From assembly GCA_965224015.1 (NCBI GenBank), contig OZ245032.1, positions 1,302,001 through 1,366,000 on the forward strand: a stretch of 64,000 bases of DNA, given 5' to 3'. The stretch is from CBDCVD01 sp965224015. Lineage in GTDB: Bacteria > Pseudomonadota > Alphaproteobacteria > Rhizobiales > CBDCVD01. The notes under the pieces were generated by a model, which was not told where the DNA came from, made no database searches, and saw only the letters and a program-made list of their open reading frames with translations. The translations under genes and the position numbers were made by a program. This document shows, piece after piece, positions 18,125 to 26,478 of this stretch (position 1 is its first letter; each line of letters starts with the position of its first letter).

Positions 18125-19660
18125 ATGACAAAGAATCTAGCCACGCAGTTTCATAGGCTGGAGGAGCAAATTTCCTCCTACTTCCAGGCCAGACTTGATG
18201 CTGAACAGGCACTTCGAAACGAAAACAGCGAACTTATAAAGAAGAACCAGGACCTGAGGGTGGCCTATGACGCTTTTGCCGGGCGCCTTAGGGATATTGG
18301 CTCAAGGCTCAATCTTGAGCGGCAAAGAGTTCGCAAGTTGGTGCAAAGCGATCCCCTGACCCAACTGCCTAATAGGGTTCATTTCCAGAACCAAATCAAG
18401 GACATGGTTGCCGCGGCCGGCGCTCAAGGGCATGCGTTTGTCCTGATTGTCATTGATTTGAAGGGGTTCAGAAACATCAACACCACGTTCGGCTATGGCG
18501 CTGGTGATGCCCTGCTGCAAACAATTGCCTCTCGCCTGAGTCAGTGTATTGGCGAGGAAGACTATGTGGCAAGGATCGGCAACGACGAGTTCGCCATTGT
18601 TGTGCATAGCGTTACGGATATTGAGGACGCAAAATCCGTGGCAGATCAATTGTTAAGCCGGATCCAGGCGCCGGTGGTCTATGAGCGGCGACATTTAAAT
18701 GTGAATGCTGCGTTGGGTGTCGTCTGCTATCCTCAACACGGGCGCACAGCACGCAGTCTGGTGTGTAATGCAGACCTCGCCCTTGATCGCGCCAGGACCG
18801 GCACCAAGGGGCGGGTCATTGTTTTTCATCCCAACATGGCGCAGACATTCACCCTTCAGCGAACGTTGGGTCAGCATCTGCGTGCAGCCCTTCGCGATCG
18901 GCTGATTCGCATATTCTTTCAGCCGATCGTTGATTTGCAGGACCAAACATCGGTTGGCTTGGAGGCGCTGATGCGCTGGCATCATGACGAGCACGGCTGG
19001 ATTGCCCCCGTTGATATTCTTGCCATTGCCGCTGAGTACGGCTTATTGACAACCCTAACGCGTTATATTTTCGAGACCAGTATTCGCAAGGTCAAGCCTG
19101 GCCTTGATACGGGCCGCATTCAGTCCCTGGCCCTGAACCTGACAGCCCGGGATCTCCGTGATCCGGAACTGAGTGATTTTTTGCTTGATTGTCTGGCGCG
19201 CCATGGGATCGACCCGAAACGGATTACCCTTGAAATTACGGAGCATACGGTTGTCACCGATATGGTGGGGGCCACCCATGTGATGACGCACCTTGGAGGG
19301 CACGGGGTCAGGTTCGCCATTGATGACTTCGGCATTGGTTACTCAAACCTGCTGACCTTAAACCGGCTACCCTTTCATACGCTCAAGATTGACCGCAGTT
19401 TTGTGGCTGAGATCACCGAAAATGAAGAGGTGCAAACCATTGTCAGCGCGGTTATCGATCTGGCCCATGCCCTTGACCTTTCCGTGATTGCGGAGGGAAT
19501 TGAGTCTCGGGAGCAGTTAGCGATCGTCAGCTCGCTCGGTTGTGACTTCGGCCAAGGGTATCTGTTTGGTCATCCTCGGCCATTATCCGCGGTTCTCAAA
19601 TCCGGAGCACCCAACCTGAATATGCACACACGCGCTCGTGATTTGCGCCATTCCGCCTGA
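18125..19660 (+). CDS. GGDEF/EAL protein, probable c-di-GMP phosphodiesterase
   Basis: Second-messenger enzyme of 511 residues without a membrane segment. Residues 1-75 look like a coiled coil. The GGDEF domain (about 75-245) has a degenerate signature, ARIGNDEFAIVV, with Asn in place of the second Gly, so cyclase activity is doubtful. The EAL domain (about 250-500) keeps the catalytic set: EALMRW, NLTARDL, EITEHT, DDFGIGYSNL, LKIDRSFV and AEGIE. I infer it degrades c-di-GMP, with the GGDEF part perhaps binding GTP. It ends exactly at an R101 insertion, whose left flank is its TGA stop. Confidence 0.88.
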   Translation: MTKNLATQFHRLEEQISSYFQARLDAEQALRNENSELIKKNQDLRVAYDAFAGRLRDIGSRLNLERQRVRKLVQSDPLTQLPNRVHFQNQIKDMVAAAGAQGHAFVLIVIDLKGFRNINTTFGYGAGDALLQTIASRLSQCIGEEDYVARIGNDEFAIVVHSVTDIEDAKSVADQLLSRIQAPVVYERRHLNVNAALGVVCYPQHGRTARSLVCNADLALDRARTGTKGRVIVFHPNMAQTFTLQRTLGQHLRAALRDRLIRIFFQPIVDLQDQTSVGLEALMRWHHDEHGWIAPVDILAIAAEYGLLTTLTRYIFETSIRKVKPGLDTGRIQSLALNLTARDLRDPELSDFLLDCLARHGIDPKRITLEITEHTVVTDMVGATHVMTHLGGHGVRFAIDDFGIGYSNLLTLNRLPFHTLKIDRSFVAEITENEEVQTIVSAVIDLAHALDLSVIAEGIESREQLAIVSSLGCDFGQGYLFGHPRPLSAVLKSGAPNLNMHTRARDLRHSA

Positions 19661-19761
19661 TACCAGCGGTATTGGCTTTATAGACACGCCGACTGGTGTA
19701 CTGCCTTGATAATATAACTCTTTGACGCTAAGCCATGAGTCATTGTTAAGGACCCTTGGTA
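19661..19761 (-). repeat. R101 element, reverse
   Basis: Full 101-bp copy starting directly after the TGA stop of the GGDEF/EAL gene; TGA is repeated at its right end (19762-19764). Confidence 0.92.
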
Positions 19762-19799
19762 TGAGTTGGGAACGTCTATTGACGACCTAGATGTAATCT

Positions 19800-20050
19800 T
19801 TCAATAAGTTGTTCTCAAGGTGGCAGGTCTGAAGTCAGGGCTATTGCGGCCATTGCCGCCAGCAAGGCCATATCGGGCCATTCATCTGATCATTGCTTTT
19901 TTTCGATTTCTCCCGCGTTGTCAAGGGTTTAAAAACCGCTGAAAGCGGCGCGAAGCGCCCTTGACAACGCGGGAGAAATCGAACATCTCTCATGATCAGA
20001 CGAATGACCACCTGCACCCGATGGATTTACCAGGGACAACCTCTTGGCGT
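19800..20050 (-). repeat. R115 element split by an R130 insertion
   Basis: Bases about 19805-19879 and 20006-20045 are the two parts of a sequence found intact, in reverse complement, at about 43130-43247. Shared text includes ttgttctcaaggtggcaggt, gccgccagcaaggccatat and, after the interruption, cacctgcacccgatg. The 126 bp between the two parts is the R130 element. Confidence 0.8.
19880..20005. repeat. R130 hairpin element, copy A
   Basis: The outer inverted ends are ATTCATCTGATCAT and ATGATCAGACGAAT. Inside, a perfect 24-bp stem (arms about 19903-19926 and 19957-19980) closes an apical part with two small hairpins, CCGCT-GAA-AGCGG and CGC-GAA-GCG. The second copy at 35840-35973 shares the apical part but has a different stem sequence. 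Confidence 0.8.
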
Positions 20051-20057
20051 TACACAC

Positions 20058-20138
20058 CTAGAGCGTGTCAGGTTTTAATAGAATCAATTCTGTTTCTCGA
20101 TTGGCGAGGCGGTGAGGGCGGTGAGGGCGGCGAGGGCG
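20058..20138 (-). repeat. R280 end fragment plus 9-bp microsatellite
   Basis: Bases 20058-20111 match the terminal 54 bp of R280's right end in reverse complement (ctagagcgtgtcaggtttta then tgtttctcgattggcgaggc). Directly after are three near-identical 9-bp units, ggtgagggc, ggtgagggc and ggcgagggc. Confidence 0.7.
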
Positions 20139-20182
20139 GCCATTTTCTGGCGATGCAAAACTGTTCAACAGCTCTTTGCTGA

Positions 20183-20259
20183 TGGTCGGAGCGAGAGGAT
20201 TTGAACCTCCGACCCCTTGCACCCCATGCAAGTGCGCTACCAGGCTGCGCTACGCTCCG
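20183..20259 (-). tRNA. tRNA-Pro (GGG anticodon)
   Basis: Read on the minus strand, the acceptor CGGAGCG pairs with CGCTCCG. The anticodon stem CTTGC/GCAAG holds the loop ATGGGGT, giving GGG. The T-arm has GGAGGTTCAAATCCTC. The discriminator A and an encoded CCA are present. Total 77 nt. Confidence 0.95.
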
Positions 20260-20372
20260 ATACCAGCCTCGCTAATGTACAGGTATTTTGGTTGATTCCA
20301 AGCAAAAAGTCCAAATGAGGTCCCGTACTAAATCGGCATGCGTTTCGCTGTACCCATTTTGCTAGAGCGTGT

Positions 20373-20423
20373 CATCAAGGCTGGACACCAGACGGCGTGT
20401 CTATAAAGCCCATACCGCTGGTA
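20373..20423 (+). repeat. Truncated R101 element
   Basis: Only the right half remains (tcaaggctggacaccagacg through ccgctggta), joined on its left to an R280-like tagagcgtg. Confidence 0.7.
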
Positions 20424-20796
20424 TAAAGCCTCAGAAAAAGGTCCTTATCCATAACCGGGGTTCTCTTCGACCGGCATCACCAGCCCGCTCCCCAAGGGGC
20501 GATGCCGGTTAGAAGAGAGGCCCAAACGGCTTGTTGATTCTATCATTGAGAGTGTTTGGCGGTCGTTGCGCTCTTGGCACCTCTTTTTTAGGGCCGCGTT
20601 GCGCACGCAAGATATTTTTTTTGAGAATTGCAAATATGCAACACATGCGATTCTGCACCAAAAAAAGTTGTTACTTTCACAGGACCTAGACGAGAGTTTG
20701 AAACAAGATTGGTAGCTCGAAAAGGGCGATTCTGAAGTTTATCCGTTCTATCGTGGCCATCGACGTGGTTGCGCTCGGCTATCTGTCTGTGTAAAG

Positions 20797-20812
20797 TTAA
20801 CAGAAGGTTAAC
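20797..20812 (+). promoter_or_regulatory. CtrA-type binding site TTAA-N7-TTAAC
   Basis: TTAACAGAAGGTTAAC matches the full consensus of the alphaproteobacterial cell-cycle regulator CtrA. In Caulobacter CtrA binds the origin and many promoters. Here the site lies about 1 kb upstream of dnaA in the candidate origin. One exact match in 64 kb could be chance. Confidence 0.4.
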
Positions 20813-21015
20813 AGCGTTGGGCGAGCAACCTTTGTAGGCGGCGTTGTTGAATATAAGGCATCAGTCCGCAGACAACCGCGGCATTGGGCAGAGTGGCAAA
20901 TGCGCAGGCAAAGACGCGGGCAAAGACGCGGCGGCGCGAGCCAAAAAGGGAGACGGCAGGCAAAACGGGTCCGCAACATCAGTCGGTATGGCGCACGCTT
21001 TCCAGGGGGAACGCA

Positions 21016-21106
21016 TAATGGCGACGAAGGTGCATGACGGCGAAGGTACATGACGACGAAGGTACATGACGACGAAGGTGCATGACGACGAAGGTGCATG
21101 ACGGCG
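21016..21106 (+). repeat. 16-bp tandem direct repeats
   Basis: The unit catgacgacgaaggtg is repeated about 4.5 times (four near-identical units at 21033-21096 plus partial ones on each side). The period of 16 does not keep a reading frame, so it is not a coding repeat. Iteron-like arrays of this kind occur at some replication origins. Confidence 0.75.
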
Positions 21107-21402
21107 GCAAGAAAGAGCGATGGCGATAACGGGGATATGGGGTCAAGGATTAGAAAATTGGGATGGTGTCTAATCGTGAAGCGGCGGAGTAGGGACGTGT
21201 ATCGAAGAAAGAATCTTGTGATTCCCAGCACGATAGCACGCAATAATACTGAGCCAATAATCGGCTCCGTTTTCTCGCGACCAGACAGCGTACTCGCGTT
21301 GTAAAATCAGAATTTCGTAGCGTAATCAGCGCCCCGAGTGCGATCGGGACGACGGGATTGTTGTGTCTAGTTTAGGACCAGCCGAAAGCACCCACCGGTT
21401 AA

Positions 21403-21503
21403 TACCAAGGGTCTTTAACAATGGCCCATGACTTAGCGTCAAGCAAGTATGTTATCAAGGCAGTACACCAGTCGGCGTGTACATAAAGCCAATACCGCTG
21501 GTA
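21403..21503 (+). repeat. R101 element, forward
   Basis: Full 101-bp copy with TAA on both sides, about 325 bp before dnaA. Confidence 0.9.
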
Positions 21504-21828
21504 TAAGATTTTGGTGTGGACGCCGGCAAACAACACCCGAGCCATGTTAGTGACCGCGCAGGCTGCACAGACCGAACAGGCCGCACAAACCGCACAGAGG
21601 CCGCGCAGACCGAACCGCATGGCAACGCTACCCAACGTTTAAGACCAACACGATTGCGAAGGCCAATGTGGCGCGTACATTTTGAATGTCCACACCGATA
21701 TTCCGGCTCAGGCTCAGGCTCAACCTTCTCCTTGGAGGTATCGCAGCCGGAAGCCGTATCCGCAACCCGCCTTGGCAGAGCGAAACCTTTATGTTCCGGC
21801 TTGAACCCATAAAAAAGTAGGTCACACA
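21504..21828. other. dnaA leader region
   Basis: About 325 bp with no gene. An imperfect run of cagaccgaacaggccgcac-like units lies near 21565-21615. The dnaA promoter is probably here or further up; no hexamer pair is convincing. Confidence 0.35.
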
Positions 21829-23412
21829 ATGCACCGACCGATAGCAAATAAGCAGGTTGTCGTTCCGACCCCTCATCCAGCGCCACCGTCCAACAGGCGA
21901 TACACGAACGGAGCCCGTGATCAATATGCCAAGATCTCGCCAAATGGCGACGCGGGGTCGGTAATCGCCAAGCGTGTGCAGCCAGGACAAGGAGCTGATA
22001 CGCCAATAAAAGGAACCGCACGTTGGCAACGGGTCCAAAAACTCCTGCGCAGCGAGTTCGGCGAAGACGTCTACACAAGTTGGTTCGCGGCTTGTGAATT
22101 GGAACAGTTTCAAGATAGTGGCGTGCATTTGTCGGTGCCAACACGCTTTCTGAAATCCTGGATCAAGTCCCATTACGAAGAAAAATTTCTCTCCATCTGG
22201 CAACAGGTATGCCCGGACATTGTTCGTATCGACATTAGCGTGCGTAGCGCTCGGCGCGTTAACCGGGTTTTTGCTGACGATTGCAACGAAGGGCACGGAA
22301 AACGCAACACGGTCGGCGCCGGTCTGACCGCAGATATGGCCAACGGTCTTGGCGACAGTACCTTAAAAGGCTCGCCTCTTGATCCCAAATACACCTTTTC
22401 CAACTTTGTCATCGGCCGCTCAAACACCCTGGCCCACGCCGCGACAAAGCAGATGGCCGCCTGCATCGGCTCCCAGCAGACAGACTTTAGCCCTCTTTAT
22501 ATTCACGGCTCGGTGGGCCTTGGCAAAACCCATTTGCTGCACGCGGCCGCACTTGACGTATTGCCATCCCCGCAAAAGCGTCGGGTTCTTTATTTGACCG
22601 CAGAGCATTTTATGCACCGGTTCGTTCATGCCCTGAGTACCAAGTCCGCACTCAGTTTCAAAGAGGCCCTACGTGGCATTGATTTATTGCTCATTGATGA
22701 CCTGCAGTTCCTGCAGGGCAAAACCATCCAGCAGGAGTTTTGCCACACTTTGAACTCCCTGATCGACAGCGCCAAACACGTTATCATCGCCGCCGATCGC
22801 CCTCCTGTCGATTTGCAGACCCTGGACGAGCGGGTCCGCTCACGCTTATCTGGCGGGCTTGTGGCGGAAATCCATCCCATGGATATGGACGTGCGCTGGG
22901 GGATCGTGCAGGCGCGCGCCGCGGCAGCGCGCGCGCGCTTTCCTGGTATCGAATTTCCAGAGCCTGTGTTGGAATACATCGCCCGTTCAATCGTCTCCAA
23001 CGGTCGTGATCTCGATGGGGCGATCAATCGCCTTGTGGCCAGTAACCAGTTAACGGGAGAAGCGATTACAATTTCCATAGCCGATCAGGCCTTGCGCGAC
23101 CTGGTGCGGGCCCGCGATCCCAAGGTGGTGCGCATTGAGGATATTCAGCGTATTGTCGCCAGCCATTTCAACGTTAGCCGCTCCGATCTGATATCCTCAC
23201 GCCGCGCCCGTGCCATTGTCCGTCCGCGTCAGATCGCCATGTATCTAGCCAAGAAGCTGACACCACGCTCCCTGCCGGAGATCGGTCGACGTTTCGGCAA
23301 TCGCGACCACACCACGGTTCTTCATGCCATTCGTAAAATTGAGCAGCTCATGGACGCCGATGCCGCCATGCACGAGGACGTGGAACTGTTGCGTCGCATG
23401 TTGCTCGACTGA
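21829..23412 (+). CDS. dnaA: Chromosomal replication initiator DnaA
   Basis: Binds origin DNA as an ATP complex and opens it for replication. The 527 residues begin with about 60 poorly conserved residues, then domain I (RWQRVQKLLRSEFGEDVYTSWF). The AAA+ domain has Walker A GSVGLGKTH (from about residue 227) and Walker B LLIDDLQFL (about 287). DNA-binding domain IV has SRRARAIVRPRQIAMYLAKKLT and the signature GNRDHTTVLHAIRKI (about 490-505). A later start inside the extension is possible. dnaN and recF follow. Confidence 0.97.
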   Translation: MHRPIANKQVVVPTPHPAPPSNRRYTNGARDQYAKISPNGDAGSVIAKRVQPGQGADTPIKGTARWQRVQKLLRSEFGEDVYTSWFAACELEQFQDSGVHLSVPTRFLKSWIKSHYEEKFLSIWQQVCPDIVRIDISVRSARRVNRVFADDCNEGHGKRNTVGAGLTADMANGLGDSTLKGSPLDPKYTFSNFVIGRSNTLAHAATKQMAACIGSQQTDFSPLYIHGSVGLGKTHLLHAAALDVLPSPQKRRVLYLTAEHFMHRFVHALSTKSALSFKEALRGIDLLLIDDLQFLQGKTIQQEFCHTLNSLIDSAKHVIIAADRPPVDLQTLDERVRSRLSGGLVAEIHPMDMDVRWGIVQARAAAARARFPGIEFPEPVLEYIARSIVSNGRDLDGAINRLVASNQLTGEAITISIADQALRDLVRARDPKVVRIEDIQRIVASHFNVSRSDLISSRRARAIVRPRQIAMYLAKKLTPRSLPEIGRRFGNRDHTTVLHAIRKIEQLMDADAAMHEDVELLRRMLLD

Positions 23413-23719
23413 CGATGCACTTTGCGCTATATAGCCACACCAGCAATGGCGGCTATCAGATGCAAACGTCTATTGACGACTTGGCCGGTCCGCTCTCCTT
23501 TATAGCTTTTAGAGCGTGTCATGTCTTAATAGAACCATTCTGACGGAGCGATTTTGCACCAGGATAGACCTTAGGTCTGGCAGGATATAGGGGGCTATTT
23601 GCAAGAGACTTAAGGTTCATATTAGCTCAGCTATTTATAGGTTTGCACGCGTTCTGTTGCGTTCGCGATACATACGTGCAGTTGGAACATGTTGGTTTGT
23701 GATGATGAAGGGTTAGTCC
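23413..23719. other. dnaA-dnaN spacer with R110 and R280 fragments
   Basis: A short R110 end (acgtctattgacgacttggc) lies near 23467 and an R280 left half at 23510-23623. The last 95 bp are unique and probably contain the dnaN leader. Confidence 0.5.
23510..23623 (+). repeat. R280 left-half copy
   Basis: It matches bases 36132-36246 of the complete element: tagagcgtgtcatgtcttaa, then ttctgacggagcgattttgc, a caggatatag centre and gcaagagacttaaggttcat. The internal inverted repeat is less perfect than in the complete copy. Confidence 0.75.
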
Positions 23720-24835
23720 ATGAAGATCACGCTTGAGCGGTCCGTTTTAATCAAGGCGCTGGCACGTGTTCAGCGGGTTGCCGAGCGGCGCAATACGATC
23801 CCCATTCTGTCTAATGCCTTATTGCGCGCAGGCGATGGTCAGCTGTTGTTGAAGGCCACCGATCTTGAGCTTGAGATCACAGAGACTGTGGGGGGCGATG
23901 TGGAGGAGGCCGGCGGGACGACGGTTCCCGCCCATATGTTTCATGATATCGTGCGCAAGCTGTCTGAGGGCTCAGAGGTCTCTCTTGCTCTGTCGCAGGA
24001 CGCCTCCCGGTTAACGTTGAAATCGGGACGGGCCCAATTTAACCTGATGGCACTACCGGTGGAGGACTTTCCCGACATCAGCACCGGCGATTACACCCAT
24101 AGTTTCGCGTTGAGCCGTGATGCTGTCGCACAGCTGATTGAGCGCACCCAATTTGCCATCTCCAGCGAGGAAACCCGCTACTATCTGAACGGAATTTACC
24201 TGCACACGCTGGAAGGGGACACCAATATATTGCGTGCGGTTGCAACCGATGGTCATCGCCTGGCCTTGTCGGAGATGGCCGCGCCTGAGGGTGCGCACGG
24301 CATGCCGGGAATTATCATTCCGCGCAAGACAATCGGAGAGATCCTGCGCTTGCTTGATGGCCAGGAGACACCTATTCAGTTCGATGTCAGTGAGACGAAA
24401 TTGCGGGTGCGTTGTGCCGACATTGAATTGGTTTCCAAGCTCATCGACGGTGTTTTTCCCGATTACGAGCGGGTTATTCCTCGTGGCAATGACAGGAAAA
24501 TGGTGGCTGATCGAGACCGGTTCTCGCACGCTGTTGACCGGGTCTCTACGGTGCTGAGCGAACGCAGCCGGGCGGTGAAGCTTAGCCTCGACGAGGGAAC
24601 GCTTACTCTCGACGTAAACAGTCCCGAGGCCGGTAGCGCTGTCGAGGAAATCGGCGTCGACTACAATGCGGAGCGCTTGGAGATCGGCTTTAATGCAAAA
24701 TATCTGCTCGACATTATGGGGCAGTTGACCTCCAGCGAAACGGAATTTTTGTTTTCCGGCCCTGGCTCTCCGGCATTGATTCAAAACGAAAATGAAAACC
24801 AGTCGCTTTATGTGCTTATGCCGATGCGCGTGTAA
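23720..24835 (+). CDS. dnaN: DNA polymerase III beta subunit (sliding clamp)
   Basis: Ring-shaped processivity clamp for DNA polymerase III. The 371-residue protein begins MKITLERSVLIKALARVQRVAERRNTIPIL and ends NENQSLYVLMPMRV, the typical clamp C-terminus. YYLNGIYLHTLEGD and RAVATDGHRLALSE mark the second domain. It lies in the conserved order dnaA-dnaN-recF. Confidence 0.97.
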   Translation: MKITLERSVLIKALARVQRVAERRNTIPILSNALLRAGDGQLLLKATDLELEITETVGGDVEEAGGTTVPAHMFHDIVRKLSEGSEVSLALSQDASRLTLKSGRAQFNLMALPVEDFPDISTGDYTHSFALSRDAVAQLIERTQFAISSEETRYYLNGIYLHTLEGDTNILRAVATDGHRLALSEMAAPEGAHGMPGIIIPRKTIGEILRLLDGQETPIQFDVSETKLRVRCADIELVSKLIDGVFPDYERVIPRGNDRKMVADRDRFSHAVDRVSTVLSERSRAVKLSLDEGTLTLDVNSPEAGSAVEEIGVDYNAERLEIGFNAKYLLDIMGQLTSSETEFLFSGPGSPALIQNENENQSLYVLMPMRV

Positions 24836-24993
24836 GGCGCAGGTTGTAACCTCTGCTCATCCAAACGTGTTGCAATGATGTGCTGCCTGCAAAGTGCATT
24901 ACAGATTTTGTCAGGCAAGCCTGTTAAGGGCGGGTTCCGCCGTTACAGGCTTTGCGAATATGTTTCCCACAAAGTTTTGCCGGAGTTGCGCCG

Positions 24994-26184
24994 TTGCTAA
25001 ACAGGGCTGCACAAACCGAAACATCTGTGCCGGGTTCTGCATGGATTGCCTCCCTGCAACTGCAGAACTTTCGCAATTATTTGCAACTGCACCTGGACAG
25101 CGATGCCCGTCATGTGGTCCTTTGGGGGGAGAATGGTGGCGGCAAAACGAATATCCTGGAAGCGGTTTCCCTATTGAGTCCTGGGCGCGGCTTGCGCGGT
25201 GCGGGTTATGATGTTCTTTGCCGCCGCGGCGCCGCGGAGGGTGTGGGTGCCGCCTGGACCGTGGCAGCGCAGGTCTATTGTGATGGAGAACGGATCAGGC
25301 TGGGTACGGGCCAGCACGGCGCAAAGGCACCACAGGCGCGTCGACGCCGCGTCAGAATCAACGCCGAGGACGCAACGGCCCAAACGTTACTTGATTACAT
25401 ACGGATTTTATGGCTCACCCCGGCCATGGACGGCCTGTTCACGGGAGCCGCCAGTGTCCGGCGGCGATTTGTGGACCGTCTTGTGTTAACCCTTGATCCC
25501 GGACACACGGCGCGGATACTGGCGTTTGAGCGCGCCTTGCGCCAACGCAACCGGCTGTTGGAGGCGGGTACGGGCGATGCGGTCTGGCTTGATGGCCTGG
25601 AGGTGCAACTGGCGGAAACCGGGGTTGCGATCGCTGCGGCGCGCCTTGAAACAATTTCGTGTTTGCGTGAGGAAATCGCGCTGATGAATGGGCCTGACCA
25701 GGCCTTTCCCTGGGCGGGGATTGGTATGCAGGGTCGCCTTGAGGAGGCTCTCGCAAGCACCTCAGCGGTGGATGTGGAGAGCCGGTATCAGACGATTTTG
25801 CGCGAGGCGCGTGCGGTCGATCGCGCAGCCGGGCGCACACGGGAGGGGCCCCATCGCAGCGATTTCTGTGTCGTTCATGGCCCAAAGAACGTCCCCGCGC
25901 ATTTGTGTTCAACGGGAGAGCAAAAAGCGTTGTTGGTGGGGCTGATACTGGCCCATGCGCAATTGATAGGAAAGATCGCTAACCGCCCGCCGGTTCTGTT
26001 ACTTGACGAGATCGCCGCCCACCTGGATGCGCATCGCCGCAAGGCACTTTTTGCGACACTTAACCGGTTTGGCTGCCAGGCCTGGATGACGGGAACCGAG
26101 CCGGAGGTTTTCGCCCCGCTTGCAGACACCGCGCAGGGTTTTATCGTCAATGCTGGTGTTGTGGAGCGCGTTGATGGGGTTTAA
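24994..26184 (+). CDS. recF: DNA replication and repair protein RecF
   Basis: SMC-like ATPase that helps load RecA at single-strand gaps. Walker A is GENGGGKTN (about residues 45-53), the signature region is STGEQKALLVGLILAHA, and Walker B is PVLLLDEIAAHLD. The start is uncertain. I chose TTG at 24994 because GGAG lies eight bases before it, giving 396 residues; TTG at 24952 and GTG at 25027 are alternatives. It is a weakly conserved family, but position after dnaN confirms it. gyrB, which often follows, is absent; glyA comes next. Confidence 0.92.
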   Translation: MLNRAAQTETSVPGSAWIASLQLQNFRNYLQLHLDSDARHVVLWGENGGGKTNILEAVSLLSPGRGLRGAGYDVLCRRGAAEGVGAAWTVAAQVYCDGERIRLGTGQHGAKAPQARRRRVRINAEDATAQTLLDYIRILWLTPAMDGLFTGAASVRRRFVDRLVLTLDPGHTARILAFERALRQRNRLLEAGTGDAVWLDGLEVQLAETGVAIAAARLETISCLREEIALMNGPDQAFPWAGIGMQGRLEEALASTSAVDVESRYQTILREARAVDRAAGRTREGPHRSDFCVVHGPKNVPAHLCSTGEQKALLVGLILAHAQLIGKIANRPPVLLLDEIAAHLDAHRRKALFATLNRFGCQAWMTGTEPEVFAPLADTAQGFIVNAGVVERVDGV

Positions 26185-26274
26185 GGGTAAACCGGAAAAA
26201 AGGCCAGGACGGCATGGGATGTCGATAAGACGCGTCTTGCGTGGTGTGAACGGTTTGTCGGGGCCAGATCGTAA

Positions 26275-26375
26275 TACCAGCGGTATTGGCTTTATGTACA
26301 CGCCGACTGGTGTACTGCCTTGATAACATAACTCTTTGACGCTAATCCATGAGTCATTGTTAAGGACCCTTGGTA
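26275..26375 (-). repeat. R101 element, reverse
   Basis: Full 101-bp copy between recF and glyA with TAA on both sides. A further cccttggta end-like piece lies near 26408-26418. Confidence 0.9.
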
Positions 26376-26478
26376 TAAATAGACGTTTTCAACGGTCAAG
26401 CGCAAAGTCCCTTGGTATAAAGTATAAACATGTCCTGTTCCCTGCAGCGGGAGCGCATAAAACAGGCTGGAGGCAGAA

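Larger units (their letters stand above)
20260..21402. other. Long gene-free stretch upstream of dnaA; candidate origin
   Basis: Over 1.1 kb with no credible gene. From left to right: a truncated R101 (to 20423), an R110-like hairpin (about 20449-20524), AT-rich tracts (20590-20680), a CtrA-type site (20797-20812), a gcaaagacgcgg repeat (about 20903-20935) and the 16-bp direct repeats (21016-21106). The position before dnaA-dnaN-recF and the nearby parS make this a plausible oriC, but no clear cluster of TTATCCACA boxes was found. Confidence 0.35.

Noticed and set aside
21016..21106. CRISPR-like array upstream of dnaA
   Set aside because: Units are contiguous 16-bp direct repeats with no unique spacers, and no cas genes are present.
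20290..21225. Clustered GANTC (CcrM) sites upstream of dnaA
   Set aside because: I count about six in roughly 0.9 kb, which is within what the base composition would give by chance, so enrichment is not supported.
20797..21243. Minus-strand open frame of 148 codons
   Set aside because: Much of it is a translation of the 16-bp tandem repeat (HLRRHAPSS-type text); no ribosome site or family similarity.
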